A DNA stretch of 64,000 bases from positions 897,252-961,251 of the forward strand of contig NZ_JANUDX010000001.1 of the NCBI RefSeq assembly GCF_024810105.1. The letters are read 5' to 3'. The notes beneath the pieces were generated by a model that was not told the DNA's origin, did not search any database, and saw only the letters and a list, made by a program, of their open reading frames with translations. Both the position numbers and the translations under genes were made by a program. The stretch is from Stenotrophomonas sp. BIGb0135. GTDB lineage: Bacteria > Pseudomonadota > Gammaproteobacteria > Xanthomonadales > Xanthomonadaceae. Of the stretch, positions 36,050 to 45,620 are shown one piece after another; the stretch's first letter is position 1, and every line of letters starts with the position of its first letter.

Positions 36050-36952
36050 TCACTGGCGCGCGCCTTCGCAGTATTTCTGCCGGTATTCCATCGCCTTGGG
36101 CATCAGCGCCTGCAGGTTCTGGATGCGGGTGCCGGGGTTGGGATGGGTGGAAGAGAATTCCGGCGGGGCTTGCCCCCCGCTGCTCTGGCCCATGCGCTCC
36201 CACAGCGGGATCGCCTCGCGCGGATCGAAACACGCCGCGGCGGCCAGCATCAGCCCGACCTCATCGGCCTGGGTTTCGTGGCTGCGCGCATACGGCAACA
36301 GGTAGCCATAGCCCATCGCCGACATCACCATCTGTTGCTGCTGCGGGTCCATGCCGCTGGCCGCGCCGGCCATCTGCCCGATCTGGGTCAGCTTCTGCTG
36401 GGCCATGCGCTGGGCACCGTGCCGCAGCAGCGCGTGCGCGATTTCATGGCCCATCACCACCGCCATCGCATCGACCGTGCGCGCCACCGGGATCAACCCG
36501 GTATAGACGGCCATCTTGCCGCCGGGCAGGCAGAACGCATTGGCCTGGTCGGACTGGATGACATTCACTTCCCACTCGAAGTCGCGCGAAAAGTGCGCCG
36601 GCTTCAGCCCATGCTCCTCGGCCAGCGCGGTCTCCACCACGTCCACCTTGCTGATCAGCCGCTGCGCGATCGCGCGCACGTCGCGCGAGACCTGCGCGTT
36701 GGGGTCCAGCGGCCGCTCCTGGGCCAGGATCTCCTGGTAGGCCTGCAGGCCCAGCGCCTTTTCCTCGCTGGCATCGAGCGAACTGTCGATCAGCACGCTC
36801 TCCCCGGTGTACGGGTCGACCGCCCGGTTGGAGAACCAGTAGAACGCCGCATACCCGGCAAAGGCCAGCAGCACCCACCAGCGGATGTTGCCGAACATAC
36901 CCGGGCGCCGGGCCCGGCCCTGTTGTTGACCACCGAATGGATCGTTGCGCAT
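36050..36952 (-). CDS. M48 family membrane-anchored metallopeptidase
   Basis: 300 residues. A single transmembrane segment (WWVLLAFAGYAAFYWF, about 25-40) follows a short basic N-terminus, then a periplasmic M48 domain with zinc motif GHEIAHALLRHG and downstream glutamate in SHETQADEVG. Two other recognisable stretches are NAFCLPGGKMAVYTGL and STHPNPGTRIQNLQ. It resembles the BepA/LoiP/YcaL group but is anchored by a helix rather than a lipid. Probable envelope protein quality control. Confidence 0.88.
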   Translation of the reverse strand: MRNDPFGGQQQGRARRPGMFGNIRWWVLLAFAGYAAFYWFSNRAVDPYTGESVLIDSSLDASEEKALGLQAYQEILAQERPLDPNAQVSRDVRAIAQRLISKVDVVETALAEEHGLKPAHFSRDFEWEVNVIQSDQANAFCLPGGKMAVYTGLIPVARTVDAMAVVMGHEIAHALLRHGAQRMAQQKLTQIGQMAGAASGMDPQQQQMVMSAMGYGYLLPYARSHETQADEVGLMLAAAACFDPREAIPLWERMGQSSGGQAPPEFSSTHPNPGTRIQNLQALMPKAMEYRQKYCEGARQ

Positions 36953-37047
36953 GTTGCAGATTCCTGGCGGGACCGGCGCACGCTGGCCGGCACGGCGTCA
37001 TGGTAGTGGCTGCGGCGGGACGCGACGTGAGTGCCGCCCGGCACGAC

Positions 37048-38928
37048 TCAGATACCGCGGACCAGGCGGAAGCCGATCCGGGCGCTGGTGGTATCCGAGT
37101 CCTGCGATTGCCGCCACGCCGCCCGGGTCTGGTCCGGCGCATTGGCCCAGTTGCCGCCACGGATCACCCGCTGCCGGCAGCCCGGGTTGAACCAGGCCGC
37201 ACCATCGGCCGGCGCACGCCGGTAACTGGCGTGCCAGCAATCGGCTACCCATTCGCTGAGATTGCCGGCCACATCGTGCACCCCCCAGGCGTTGGCCTCG
37301 AAGCTGCCGACCGGCGCCGGCCCCCACCAGCCATCCCCATAGCCGACGAAGGCGTTGTACCAGCGTCGCCCGGTCGGGGAGACGTCCTCGGCACCGGTGA
37401 AGTTGCCCGCCCCGGCCGGCGGCGTGCCGGCATCGCCCCAGGGGTAACGGCCGCTGCTGCCGGCGCGCACCACATACTCGAACTCGGCCTCGCTGGGCAG
37501 GCGGTAGGAACGCCCGGTCTGCTCGGACAGCCAGGTCGCGTAGTTCTCGGCATCGCGCACGCTCACGTGCATGACCGGCGAATTGGCGATCGCCGGCGCG
37601 CCGTTGTAATCCGACCGCCAGTCCACCCCGCTGTGGCGCACGAAGTTGCCGCTGCGTTCGTCGTAGACGATCGAGTGCCCGCGCCGGGTCGCGCGCGGGC
37701 GTGCGTTGCTGGCCAGCACGTAGCGTCGGAAATCGGCCACGGTGACCTCGGTGATCGACATCGCGAAGCCACGCTCGAAGCGCACGTAATGCGAAGGCTT
37801 TTCGGCATCGGTAGCGCCGCGCTCGTTGTCGCCGGCGCCCATCTGGAAGCCACCGTGCGGCACCACGATCATCTGCGGCCCGCGGCCGCCATCGCGCAGC
37901 GCATCGCTGAACACCTGGCGCGGCCGGAAGCTGCCGTAGTGGGTCACCAGCTCGATGCGCTCGCGCAACTGCGCCACCACCGGATCGCCCGGCAAGGCAA
38001 TGCGCAGCGCATCTTCGAGCTTCTCGCGCGCCGGCTTCAGCCCCTGCGGCGTGGTCAGGTCGCGCAGGCCCTCGTCGCGCAGCCGGGTCAGCGTATCGGC
38101 CCGGATGCGTTCAACGCGTTCGAACGCATCGGCGATGGTGATGGACGAGTCGCGCACCTTCGCCGCCTCGGCCAGCCAGGTACCGGCAGTGGCGAAATCC
38201 CCGGCGCGCGCGGCCGTTTCGGCCCGGCCGATCAACGCGCTCTCGGCGGCGGCCAGCCCCTGCCGCGCGCGCACGTCATCCGGGTTCAAGCGCAGCGCTT
38301 CGCGGAAATTGGGGATCGCGCCATCGCCATCCTCACCCACCCGGCCGGCGCGCAGGTCGTCTTCGCCGGCGCGGTTGTAGGCGATCACGCGCTGGGCGAT
38401 CTCCACGCGCGACTGCAGTTGGCGCACGCGCGCATCCTCGGGCGCGATCGCCAGCAGCACCAGCGCCATGTCACTCGCCTGCGCCAGCGCTTCGCGCTGC
38501 TTCAAGGGCCGCGACAGCAGCGCACCGGCCTCTTCCAGAAGGCGCAGGCGTGCCTGCTTGAGTCCGGCCAGCGCCTGGCGGTCCTTGCCGTCGCGCTGCA
38601 GCAACGCCAGCCAGATCGGAATCGCCGCCTCTTCGTCGGCGTACAGCCGGTCCTGTTCGAACGCCTGTGCCGCCTTGCGCCGCGCGGCGGCCACCGCATC
38701 GTCGGCGATCTGCACCGCCGGCGGCTGCCAGCGCGCCACGGTTTCGGCTGCGTCCTCTCCGCCGATGGTCACCTGCGCGGCGGGCGGAACGGCCGCCGCC
38801 GCGGTGCGCGCGGCCGCCCGGGGCGCCGTCGGGGCGGCGGCCGGCGCGGGCGCGTCGGCCGAACACGCCGCCAGCGCGAGCAGCAGCGCTGCCAGCAACG
38901 GCAGGAAGGGAGCGGAAGTGCGCAACAT
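37048..38928 (-). CDS. SUMF1/FGE-fold lipoprotein
   Basis: 626 residues from MLRTSAPFLPLLAALL with a lipobox LAAC, so lipid-anchored. Residues about 30-60 are Ala/Pro-rich; about 70-320 are helical, Ala/Arg/Glu-rich and repeat-like. The C-terminal 240 residues are an SUMF1 (formylglycine-generating enzyme) fold: GGFQMGAGDNERG, FRRYVLASN, YRLPSEAEFEYVVRAGS, NLSEWVADCW and RIGFRLVRG. The two active-site Cys of true FGE enzymes are not where expected (GGNWANAPDQTR), so it is probably not an FGE. More like a binding or structural SUMF1 protein. An ATG at 39054 is rejected because it precedes the signal peptide. Confidence 0.8.
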   Translation of the reverse strand: MLRTSAPFLPLLAALLLALAACSADAPAPAAAPTAPRAAARTAAAAVPPAAQVTIGGEDAAETVARWQPPAVQIADDAVAAARRKAAQAFEQDRLYADEEAAIPIWLALLQRDGKDRQALAGLKQARLRLLEEAGALLSRPLKQREALAQASDMALVLLAIAPEDARVRQLQSRVEIAQRVIAYNRAGEDDLRAGRVGEDGDGAIPNFREALRLNPDDVRARQGLAAAESALIGRAETAARAGDFATAGTWLAEAAKVRDSSITIADAFERVERIRADTLTRLRDEGLRDLTTPQGLKPAREKLEDALRIALPGDPVVAQLRERIELVTHYGSFRPRQVFSDALRDGGRGPQMIVVPHGGFQMGAGDNERGATDAEKPSHYVRFERGFAMSITEVTVADFRRYVLASNARPRATRRGHSIVYDERSGNFVRHSGVDWRSDYNGAPAIANSPVMHVSVRDAENYATWLSEQTGRSYRLPSEAEFEYVVRAGSSGRYPWGDAGTPPAGAGNFTGAEDVSPTGRRWYNAFVGYGDGWWGPAPVGSFEANAWGVHDVAGNLSEWVADCWHASYRRAPADGAAWFNPGCRQRVIRGGNWANAPDQTRAAWRQSQDSDTTSARIGFRLVRGI

Positions 38929-39077
38929 CGGGTTCCTTGCAACCAGGGTCGAGCATGGCCGAACCGGGACGGGCCAGGCAAGCCGCACGACGACCGGTTC
39001 ATGATACCGGCGCGCGCGCCCGGCACGGCGCGTTATCCTGCGTACCCTGTGCACCCCCTGCAGTAGACGGAACCCAC

Positions 39078-40154
39078 GTGGCTTATTGGATCAAAACCCC
39101 GGCGGAGCTGGACGAGCGCTACCGCCAGCGCCCCACCCGCATCGGGCTGGACACCGAATTCATCCGCGAACGCACCTACTGGCCGCAGCTGGCCCTGGTG
39201 CAGATGGCCGTCGGCGATGAGATCCTGCTGATCGACCCGCTGATCCCCGGCATGAACGAGGCACTGGCCCCGTGGCTGGCCGACACCGCCATCCTGAAGA
39301 TCATGCACAGCGCCAGCGAAGACCTGGTGACCTTCAAGGTCGCCTGCGGCGTGCTGCCGCGGCCGCTGTTCGATACCCAGATCGGCGCGGCCCTGGCCGG
39401 CATCGGCGGCGGCATGGGCTACCAGAAGCTGGTCAACGCAGTCACCGGCGTCACCCTGGCCAAGGGCGAGACGCGCTCGGACTGGATGCGCCGACCGTTG
39501 TCCGACGCGCAGCTGGACTACGCCGCCGACGACGTCGAGTACCTGTTCGCCATCCACGATGCGATCGACGCCAAGCTCGGCGAACTCGATCGCCGGCAAT
39601 GGCTGCACGACGATGCCGAACGCCTGCTTGCCAGCGTCGAGCATGACGAAGACCGCTGGCCGCACGTGGCGATGCGCTCGGCGCAGTTCATGGACGCCCC
39701 CGCGCAACACCGCCTGCTGCGGCTGCTGCGCTGGCGCGACGTGCAGGCGCGCGCCAGCGACAAGCCGCGCAGCTGGATCCTGGACAACGAACTGGCGGCG
39801 GTGCTCGCCCGCACGCCGCCGGCCGATGTCCCGGCACTGGAAAAGCTGATGGAGAGCTTCCCCAAGGCGCCGCGCAAACTGGCCAGCCAGGTCTGGCAGG
39901 CGCTGGACACGCCGCTGGACGACGAGGCCGACGCACCGCTGGCGCTACCGGCCAACGACAGCAACAAGCAGGCGCTGAAGCGGCTGCAGGATGCGGTCAG
40001 CGCGCGTACCGCCGAACTCGGCCTGCCCGACGGCGTGCTGGCCTCGCGCAAGCACCTGGAAAGCTACCTGGAAAGTGGCCAGTGGCCGCCGGCACTGGCG
40101 GGATGGCGCCGGGAACAGCTCGAACCGGTGCTGGCCCCGCTGCTGCCGGCCTGA
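39078..40154 (+). CDS. rnd: Ribonuclease D
   Basis: 3'-5' exoribonuclease for tRNA and stable RNA maturation. 358 residues from a GTG (VAYWIKTPAELDERY). The DEDDy exonuclease motifs are GLDTEFIRERTYWPQLALVQ (Exo I), HSASEDL (Exo II) and YAADDVEYL (Exo III). The C-terminal half is helical with an HRDC domain (about 210-290). ACGGAA ribosome site lies 5 bases upstream of the GTG. Confidence 0.95.
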   Translation: MAYWIKTPAELDERYRQRPTRIGLDTEFIRERTYWPQLALVQMAVGDEILLIDPLIPGMNEALAPWLADTAILKIMHSASEDLVTFKVACGVLPRPLFDTQIGAALAGIGGGMGYQKLVNAVTGVTLAKGETRSDWMRRPLSDAQLDYAADDVEYLFAIHDAIDAKLGELDRRQWLHDDAERLLASVEHDEDRWPHVAMRSAQFMDAPAQHRLLRLLRWRDVQARASDKPRSWILDNELAAVLARTPPADVPALEKLMESFPKAPRKLASQVWQALDTPLDDEADAPLALPANDSNKQALKRLQDAVSARTAELGLPDGVLASRKHLESYLESGQWPPALAGWRREQLEPVLAPLLPA

Positions 40155-40275
40155 GCCGGCGGATCGGCCCCCGGGGCGAGCGCAGACTGCTGGCCCCGTC
40201 CTCCCATGCGCGGATGCACACCGCACCGCCCGGCAGCCCATCCGGGCTGCACCCGGGCGTGCGGCCTCGCGCACC

Positions 40276-41409
40276 TCACACGTAGCCGCGTGATTTCAGC
40301 CGTGCCCAGCGCTCGGGCCCGATCGCACGGCGCATCCCGGGTAGCGGATCAAGGTTGCCGCTGTTGTCGGCCACGGCCACCACGAAATCCTCGGTGGTGT
40401 GCAACAGCGCACGGCGTTCGGGCGCGTCCAGCCACGCGGCCACCTGCTTCAGCACACGCCTGGCCGACACCGGGCTCTGGCGCAGCGCCATGTACTGGCC
40501 GTGGCGCTGGCATGCCTCGGTCAGCGCGGGGAGATCGAACCAGTGTTCGTCGGCGTCGCCCTGTGCATGGCGGATCTCGTCGGGCGCCCACAGGTAGTAG
40601 CGGACGTCTTCGCCCCGCGCCAGTACCGCATCTCGATACGACTGCCGGCCCCAGACCAGGAATGGCGGCCATGCGGCGGTGGGGTCTTCGTCGGTGAAGC
40701 ACAGCAACAGGCAATACAGGGGTTCGGTGCGTGGAATGCGCGGCAGTTGCACCGCGATCGCCTCGATCAGCAGCCGCTCGACCTCGGCACCCAGCGTTGC
40801 CAGGGTTTCACCCGGGCGTGGGCGCTGGTACTCCAGGCGCCGCTGTCCGCTGGGGCTGCCATCGGCCTCCAGGTATTCCAGCACGATCGTATCGAGCTGG
40901 CCGGCATCGTCGTAGGCATAGAGGTTCTGGCACCACCAGGTGGGCTGGTCCGACGACCAGTTTTCGATCACCACGCGCTGCAGCTGCCCGCCCTGCCAGT
41001 GGTAGGTCTGGTTGAAGCCGCGCGCCGCATCGACGAGATCCAGCGCGAGCAGGCGCCCGTCCTGCTCACGGTGCGCCCACGCTGCGTTGATGTCGCCATC
41101 GGCATCGAACCCCAGGCCGTGGCGCACCCCGGGTGCGTGCAGCCATGCCATGGTGTGACCGTTGGGCCAGCACTCGATCAGTACCCGGTCGTGCGCGTCC
41201 AGGCCGTGCTGCACGTGCACCTGCGGTTTGGCCTTTGCATCGGCGATCCAGCGCGTTGCCGGGCCACCATGGTGTTCCTGCGAGAAGGGCGTCTGCGACC
41301 CCATCGATTCGTTCGCCCAGCGCCAGCGCACCACCTGCGCCCGGCATCGGGCCAGCAGGTCGATGGCGGCGGACGGGTCCCGGTAGCGGGCATACAGTTC
41401 TTTGAGCAT
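40276..41409 (-). CDS. Protein of unknown function
   Basis: 377 residues from MLKELYARYRDPSAAIDLLAR. I do not recognise a named family. It is Trp-rich and soluble by composition, without a signal peptide or membrane segment, and looks like two parts: residues 1 to about 190, with repeats of aromatic/Gly segments (GLGFDADGDINAAWAHREQDG), and about 190-377, with RYYLWAPDEIRHAQGDADEHW. A much longer reading frame extends upstream but runs antisense-shifted through the neighbouring receptor gene and is not credible. It lies downstream of a TonB-dependent receptor with a hairpin between. Confidence 0.65.
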   Translation of the reverse strand: MLKELYARYRDPSAAIDLLARCRAQVVRWRWANESMGSQTPFSQEHHGGPATRWIADAKAKPQVHVQHGLDAHDRVLIECWPNGHTMAWLHAPGVRHGLGFDADGDINAAWAHREQDGRLLALDLVDAARGFNQTYHWQGGQLQRVVIENWSSDQPTWWCQNLYAYDDAGQLDTIVLEYLEADGSPSGQRRLEYQRPRPGETLATLGAEVERLLIEAIAVQLPRIPRTEPLYCLLLCFTDEDPTAAWPPFLVWGRQSYRDAVLARGEDVRYYLWAPDEIRHAQGDADEHWFDLPALTEACQRHGQYMALRQSPVSARRVLKQVAAWLDAPERRALLHTTEDFVVAVADNSGNLDPLPGMRRAIGPERWARLKSRGYV

Positions 41410-41510
41410 GGTCGGGCTCCGTTCAACGCCAGGCACCTGGACATCGCAGGCGCCGGCTGCGGCTGCGGACGATAGCACGCAGGTGTGCCAACGCCGATGC
41501 CTGCAAACGA

Positions 41511-41536
41511 CAACGCCCTGCGGGTGCAGGGCGTTG
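41511..41536 (-). terminator. Hairpin after TonB-dependent receptor
   Basis: An 11-bp stem CAACGCCCTGC/GCAGGGCGTTG with loop GGGT, 59 bases past the receptor stop. There is no T run, so it may act as a Rho-assisted end or an mRNA-protecting structure. Confidence 0.6.
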
Positions 41537-41594
41537 TGGGCGATACATCGCACGGCTACCGGCACCGCGTCATCGCGGTGCCGGCACGTGCCGC

Positions 41595-43922
41595 TTACCA
41601 GTTCATGTTCAGCGAGACACCCACGGTGCGCGGTTCGTTGTAGACCGCGGCCATGTAGTTTTCGATCACGCCCTTGAGGTTCTTTTCGTTGGTGATGTTG
41701 CGCGCGAACAGCGCCACTTCCCACGCACCGTAGTTGCCGGAATAACCCAGCTTCAGGCCGCCTTCGAAACTGCCCTTGGAGTTGAACTCGGCCGAGTCGT
41801 ACAGCACGAAGCTGGTATAGCCCTGCTTGTTCCAGTCGGTGGAGACGAAGAACACATCGCTGTCGTTGACCGGCACGTCGTAACGCGCGGCCAGGTTGAT
41901 GTTGTACTTCGGCGCGTTCGGCAACGGGTTGCCGTTGATCTGGGCGAAGGTGTTGGCACCGACCTTGATGGTCGGGTCGTTCACCGTGCACACCACCGCG
42001 CCGTTCAGCGCGCAGACCTGGGCATAGACGCGGTCGTCCTGGATTTCGCTGTGCAGCAGGCTGACGCCGGCGCTCAGGCTCAGGTTCGGGATCGGGCGCA
42101 GTTCCATGTCCGCTTCCAGGCCGTAGGCCTTGGCCTTGTCGGCGTTGAACAGCACGCCGTTGCCATCCGAATCGTTGCCGTTGAGCTGGATGTCGTTGAC
42201 CACGTAGGTGAAGGCAGCGGCATTCACGCGCAGGCGGTTGTCCCACAGGCTGCTCTTGATGCCTGCTTCCCAGGACAGGATGGTTTCCGAATCGGCGGTG
42301 GTGAAGTCGGCATTGAACACCGCCGAGCGACCCTGGATGGTCGGGCCGCGGAAGCCACGGGCCACGCGCGCATACACGCTGAACTGCGGGTTGAACGCGT
42401 ACATCGCGCTCACGTCCCAGCTCGGGGTGGTGTCGGCCATTTCCACGTCGGTGCGACCCTTGTAGGTCACCACGCCGGCGGCGGTATCGGCGGTCTTGAG
42501 CAGGCGGGTGTGCTTCTCGTCGCGGGTCTGGCGCAGGCCGGCGGTCAGGGTGAACTTGTCGGTCACGTCATAGCTGACCTGGCCGAACCCGGCCCAGGAG
42601 GTGTTGACGTTGCGCAGGCGCACCCAGTTGTTCGGGTTGCGTGCATTGCCCTGCAGGAACCAGGCGCGCTGGTAGAAATCGGTGGTGTCGCGGCCGTCGA
42701 AGTAGAACGCGCCGACCTGCCACTTGAGGCGGTTGTCGTCGCCATTGGCCAGGCGGATTTCCTGGGTCCACTGGTCCAGGTCGCGGATCTGGCCCATCGA
42801 CTGGCCGTAGCCGTTGGCCACGCCGTTGACCGGGAAGTTGGCCGCGGCGCCGCCGTCGGTATCGCCGCGGCTGTAACCGGAGGTGGTCTCGTAGGCGGTG
42901 ATCGAGGTCAGCGAGACATTGCCGAAATCGTAGACCGCCTTCACCGAACCGCCGTAGGTCTTGTAGGACTGCGGGTTGTTGTCCGCCTCGTCGTAAGCCA
43001 CGCGGTCGCGCGCCACGTCGGTCTTGTTGGAGCCCTTGGTCACCGCGCCACGCAGGAACAGGGTGGAGGTGCCGTCATAGTCACGCGCATGCGCCGAGGC
43101 CAGCAGCGAGAAATTGTCGCTGGGCTGCAGCAGCAGCTGGGCGCGCACGTTGCGGTCGTCGAAGCCGCCCATGGCGTTCTTGCGCGGCGCGACCGTGCCA
43201 TCGGCGCTGGGCCCGGTGTAGGTGTTGTCCACGTAATCATCGCGGTGCTGGTACAGCGCCGACACGCGGAACGAGGCGATGTCATTGATCGCACCGCCCA
43301 CGCCGCCGTCGATGGCCACGCTGCCGTAGCTGCCATAGCTGGCCTGCACGCGGCCGCTGGCGTCCTGGCTCGGCTTGATGGTGTCGAACTTGACGATGCC
43401 GGCGGTGGTATTGCGGCCGAACAGCGTGCCCTGCGGGCCGCGCAGCACTTCGATCTGGTCCACGTCGTAGACCGGGTTGGACTTCAGCACCACGTGCTCG
43501 AGGACCACGTCGTCCTGGATGATCGAGACCGGCTGCGAGGCACCCAGGTAGAAGTCGATGTTGCCCAGGCCACGGATGTAGAAGCGCGGGAAGATGCGCC
43601 CGGTGGTGGTCTCGGCGTAGAAGCTGGGCACCTTGCCCGACAGCGCCAGCAGGGTGTCGTCGCCGCCGGCGGTGTAATCGCGGATCTTCTCGCCCTGGAC
43701 CACGCCGACCGAGACCGGCACTTCCTGCAGGTTGCGCTCGCGGTGGTCGGCGTTGACGGTGATGGCATCCAGCGAGGTCGGCGTGGCGTCCTGCGCCATC
43801 GCGGTGCCGGCCAGGCCGAACAGCGCGGTGGTGGCACAGGCCAGCGCCAGTGCATGGCGGCGCGGCAGCGCGGTGGAACGGCGGGACGACATCGACGCGG
43901 GGGTGGTGCGATAGGCAGGCAT
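41595..43922 (-). CDS. TonB-dependent receptor
   Basis: 775-residue outer-membrane receptor. Signal peptide ending GTAMAQ, a TonB-box-like SLDAITVNADHRE, plug domain with VSIIQDDVVLEH and IEVLRGPQGTLFGRNTTAG, then a beta barrel ending EPRTVGVSLNMNW with the usual C-terminal aromatic residue. There is no STN signalling domain and no regulator beside it. Two starts are possible (43922 or 43892). The substrate is unknown; the plug is typical of the broad xanthomonad TBDR group and not specific to siderophores. Confidence 0.92.
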   Translation of the reverse strand: MPAYRTTPASMSSRRSTALPRRHALALACATTALFGLAGTAMAQDATPTSLDAITVNADHRERNLQEVPVSVGVVQGEKIRDYTAGGDDTLLALSGKVPSFYAETTTGRIFPRFYIRGLGNIDFYLGASQPVSIIQDDVVLEHVVLKSNPVYDVDQIEVLRGPQGTLFGRNTTAGIVKFDTIKPSQDASGRVQASYGSYGSVAIDGGVGGAINDIASFRVSALYQHRDDYVDNTYTGPSADGTVAPRKNAMGGFDDRNVRAQLLLQPSDNFSLLASAHARDYDGTSTLFLRGAVTKGSNKTDVARDRVAYDEADNNPQSYKTYGGSVKAVYDFGNVSLTSITAYETTSGYSRGDTDGGAAANFPVNGVANGYGQSMGQIRDLDQWTQEIRLANGDDNRLKWQVGAFYFDGRDTTDFYQRAWFLQGNARNPNNWVRLRNVNTSWAGFGQVSYDVTDKFTLTAGLRQTRDEKHTRLLKTADTAAGVVTYKGRTDVEMADTTPSWDVSAMYAFNPQFSVYARVARGFRGPTIQGRSAVFNADFTTADSETILSWEAGIKSSLWDNRLRVNAAAFTYVVNDIQLNGNDSDGNGVLFNADKAKAYGLEADMELRPIPNLSLSAGVSLLHSEIQDDRVYAQVCALNGAVVCTVNDPTIKVGANTFAQINGNPLPNAPKYNINLAARYDVPVNDSDVFFVSTDWNKQGYTSFVLYDSAEFNSKGSFEGGLKLGYSGNYGAWEVALFARNITNEKNLKGVIENYMAAVYNEPRTVGVSLNMNW

Positions 43923-44333
43923 GCAGGGTCTCGGGGGTACGGATCTGGGTGGCGTGCGGCGCACGCGGATGAACAACATCGACACCGCTGCGCGGGCAGC
44001 GATGGGGCACGGTATTGCGTGGATGTTGCAGGCTGGTTGCAGGGCGATGCGGGGGACGGCCGTCCATCCCCCTCCCCTGGTCTGCTGGCTGAGCCGCCGG
44101 GATTCTGGCGCGGATTATGCCCGCTCGGAGCGCAAGCTGAAAGAGCCAGCCCTCTACTCCTCTTCAATGCACTGATGAATGCGCCCTCAATCACACTTTA
44201 CAGGCAGTCGGCGGCGACTCCGTTCAAGCAGCCGAACCGCCTGCTCCAAAGATACGTATTTCAGCACAGATTTATGCGAAAAAAAGCCGCATCATAGTCA
44301 GAGTCTGCAATACATCACCCAGGAGCTAAGCCA
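43923..44333. other. Intergenic, GC to AT transition
   Basis: 411 bases between the receptor and the beta-helix gene. The first 180 bases are GC-rich; from about 44140 the DNA becomes AT-rich, e.g. tttatgcgaaaaaaagccgc near 44271. No gene was recognised. An AGGAG ribosome site for the next gene is at 44321-44325. Confidence 0.5.
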
Positions 44334-45620
44334 GTGCTCGATTCAGCCGATACGCTAAACTCAAGTCGCCGCAAATTCTCATCGATCTTCGGAATAGGTA
44401 GTATCGGCGCGGCATTGCTCGCCACGCAGACCAGCAGTGCAATGGGAGGGGGCGCACAGAGCAATGACCTGACGGACACAAGAACTGTTTCTCCGAGCAG
44501 CGAAGGGGCTGCGATTTTCATCAACGTTCAGGACTTCGGTGCGCGAGGAGATGGCGTCACTGATGATCAAGCTGCCATCCAGAGAGCTATCGACAGCGCC
44601 GGAAGTCGAGGTGGCCACATCGTATTTCCTCCCGGAACCTATGTTATTGGATTTCCGATATTCATCCAAAGTCGAATTGAATCTACCGCAAGCATATTAA
44701 TTACCGGTTCTGGTCCGAATTGCGTCATCCAGGCAGGCAGTGGGTACCCGGACAATGTCGCACTTGTTTATGCACTAGGCGGAGGGATTTTACTTCAAGA
44801 CATTGGGCTTGACGGAGCGAATCGCGCGCAAAATGGAGTGGAATATGCATACCCGCCACCGAGTCGACCGGATGACGCAACGATTCACATAAATAGAGTA
44901 TCTTTCTCTCTATTCCTGTCACACGGCTTTCACTGCGTAGGTGGAGAGGGCTATCAAATTCGTGACTGCTTTTTCAATACACTCGGGGGATACGCGGTTT
45001 GCAGCCGCAATAACGGAATAAACTCGTTCGTAGATGGAAACTACATGCTAGGCTGCGGAGGGGTGTATCTAGGCGCGACAGATGCACAGCCTGAAGGCGT
45101 CCGCATCACAAACAATACCATCCTGTGCTCAGGCGGCGCAGGCATTGGAGTATTCGTAGACAAAGGGCTTGAGATAATTATATCGAACAATGTAATTGAT
45201 CAAGTAAAGACGTCATCTGTCGTAATAAGAAACAATAGCTCCTACGTGAAGTGCATTGGAAATTGGCTGTCATGCAAGACTGGCGGAATAATTATGTCAA
45301 TTAACGACAATTCAAATTCCGTAACCATACTAGGCAATACGTTCGAGGGAGGCGAGTTTCAACTTTCAGTCGCGTCGGCCTTCCCGGGAATGATTCACGA
45401 CATCACCGTCAGCAACAACATTTTCAATAACGCCCTGAATACCGCGATATTCATGAACAATGTTCAACGCGCCAGCATCTCTTCAAATAGCTGCAGAAAA
45501 AGCGGGGAGGAGTCTTTCTTTTGGGGTGACGGGCGATTTGGAGTGTCCATTGGAAATATCTTTTGGAAAGCACCAAATGTGGGCGCTGGACTTAGCGAAA
45601 GCATGAATACTGGCTGGTAA
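44334..45620 (+). CDS. Tat-exported pectate-lyase-like beta-helix protein
   Basis: 428 residues from a GTG 9 bases after AGGAG. The N-terminus has a twin-arginine signal SRRKFSSIFGIGSIGAALLA (residues 11-30), so export by Tat is likely. The mature part starts INVQDFGARGDGVTDDQAAI, the hallmark of pectate-lyase-superfamily (GH28/phage tailspike) right-handed beta-helices, followed by many ...ISNNVID..., ITNNTILCS, ILGNTFEGG turns. The composition is far more AT-rich than the neighbours, with ATA, AGA and AAT codons common. This suggests acquisition by transfer. Enzyme or binding protein on a polysaccharide; specificity unknown. Confidence 0.75.
   Translation: MLDSADTLNSSRRKFSSIFGIGSIGAALLATQTSSAMGGGAQSNDLTDTRTVSPSSEGAAIFINVQDFGARGDGVTDDQAAIQRAIDSAGSRGGHIVFPPGTYVIGFPIFIQSRIESTASILITGSGPNCVIQAGSGYPDNVALVYALGGGILLQDIGLDGANRAQNGVEYAYPPPSRPDDATIHINRVSFSLFLSHGFHCVGGEGYQIRDCFFNTLGGYAVCSRNNGINSFVDGNYMLGCGGVYLGATDAQPEGVRITNNTILCSGGAGIGVFVDKGLEIIISNNVIDQVKTSSVVIRNNSSYVKCIGNWLSCKTGGIIMSINDNSNSVTILGNTFEGGEFQLSVASAFPGMIHDITVSNNIFNNALNTAIFMNNVQRASISSNSCRKSGEESFFWGDGRFGVSIGNIFWKAPNVGAGLSESMNTGW

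Noticed and set aside
40276..42246. Minus-strand 656-codon version of the unknown protein
   Set aside because: The part before 41409 is an out-of-frame reading of the TonB receptor gene; the gene proper begins at MLKELYARY.
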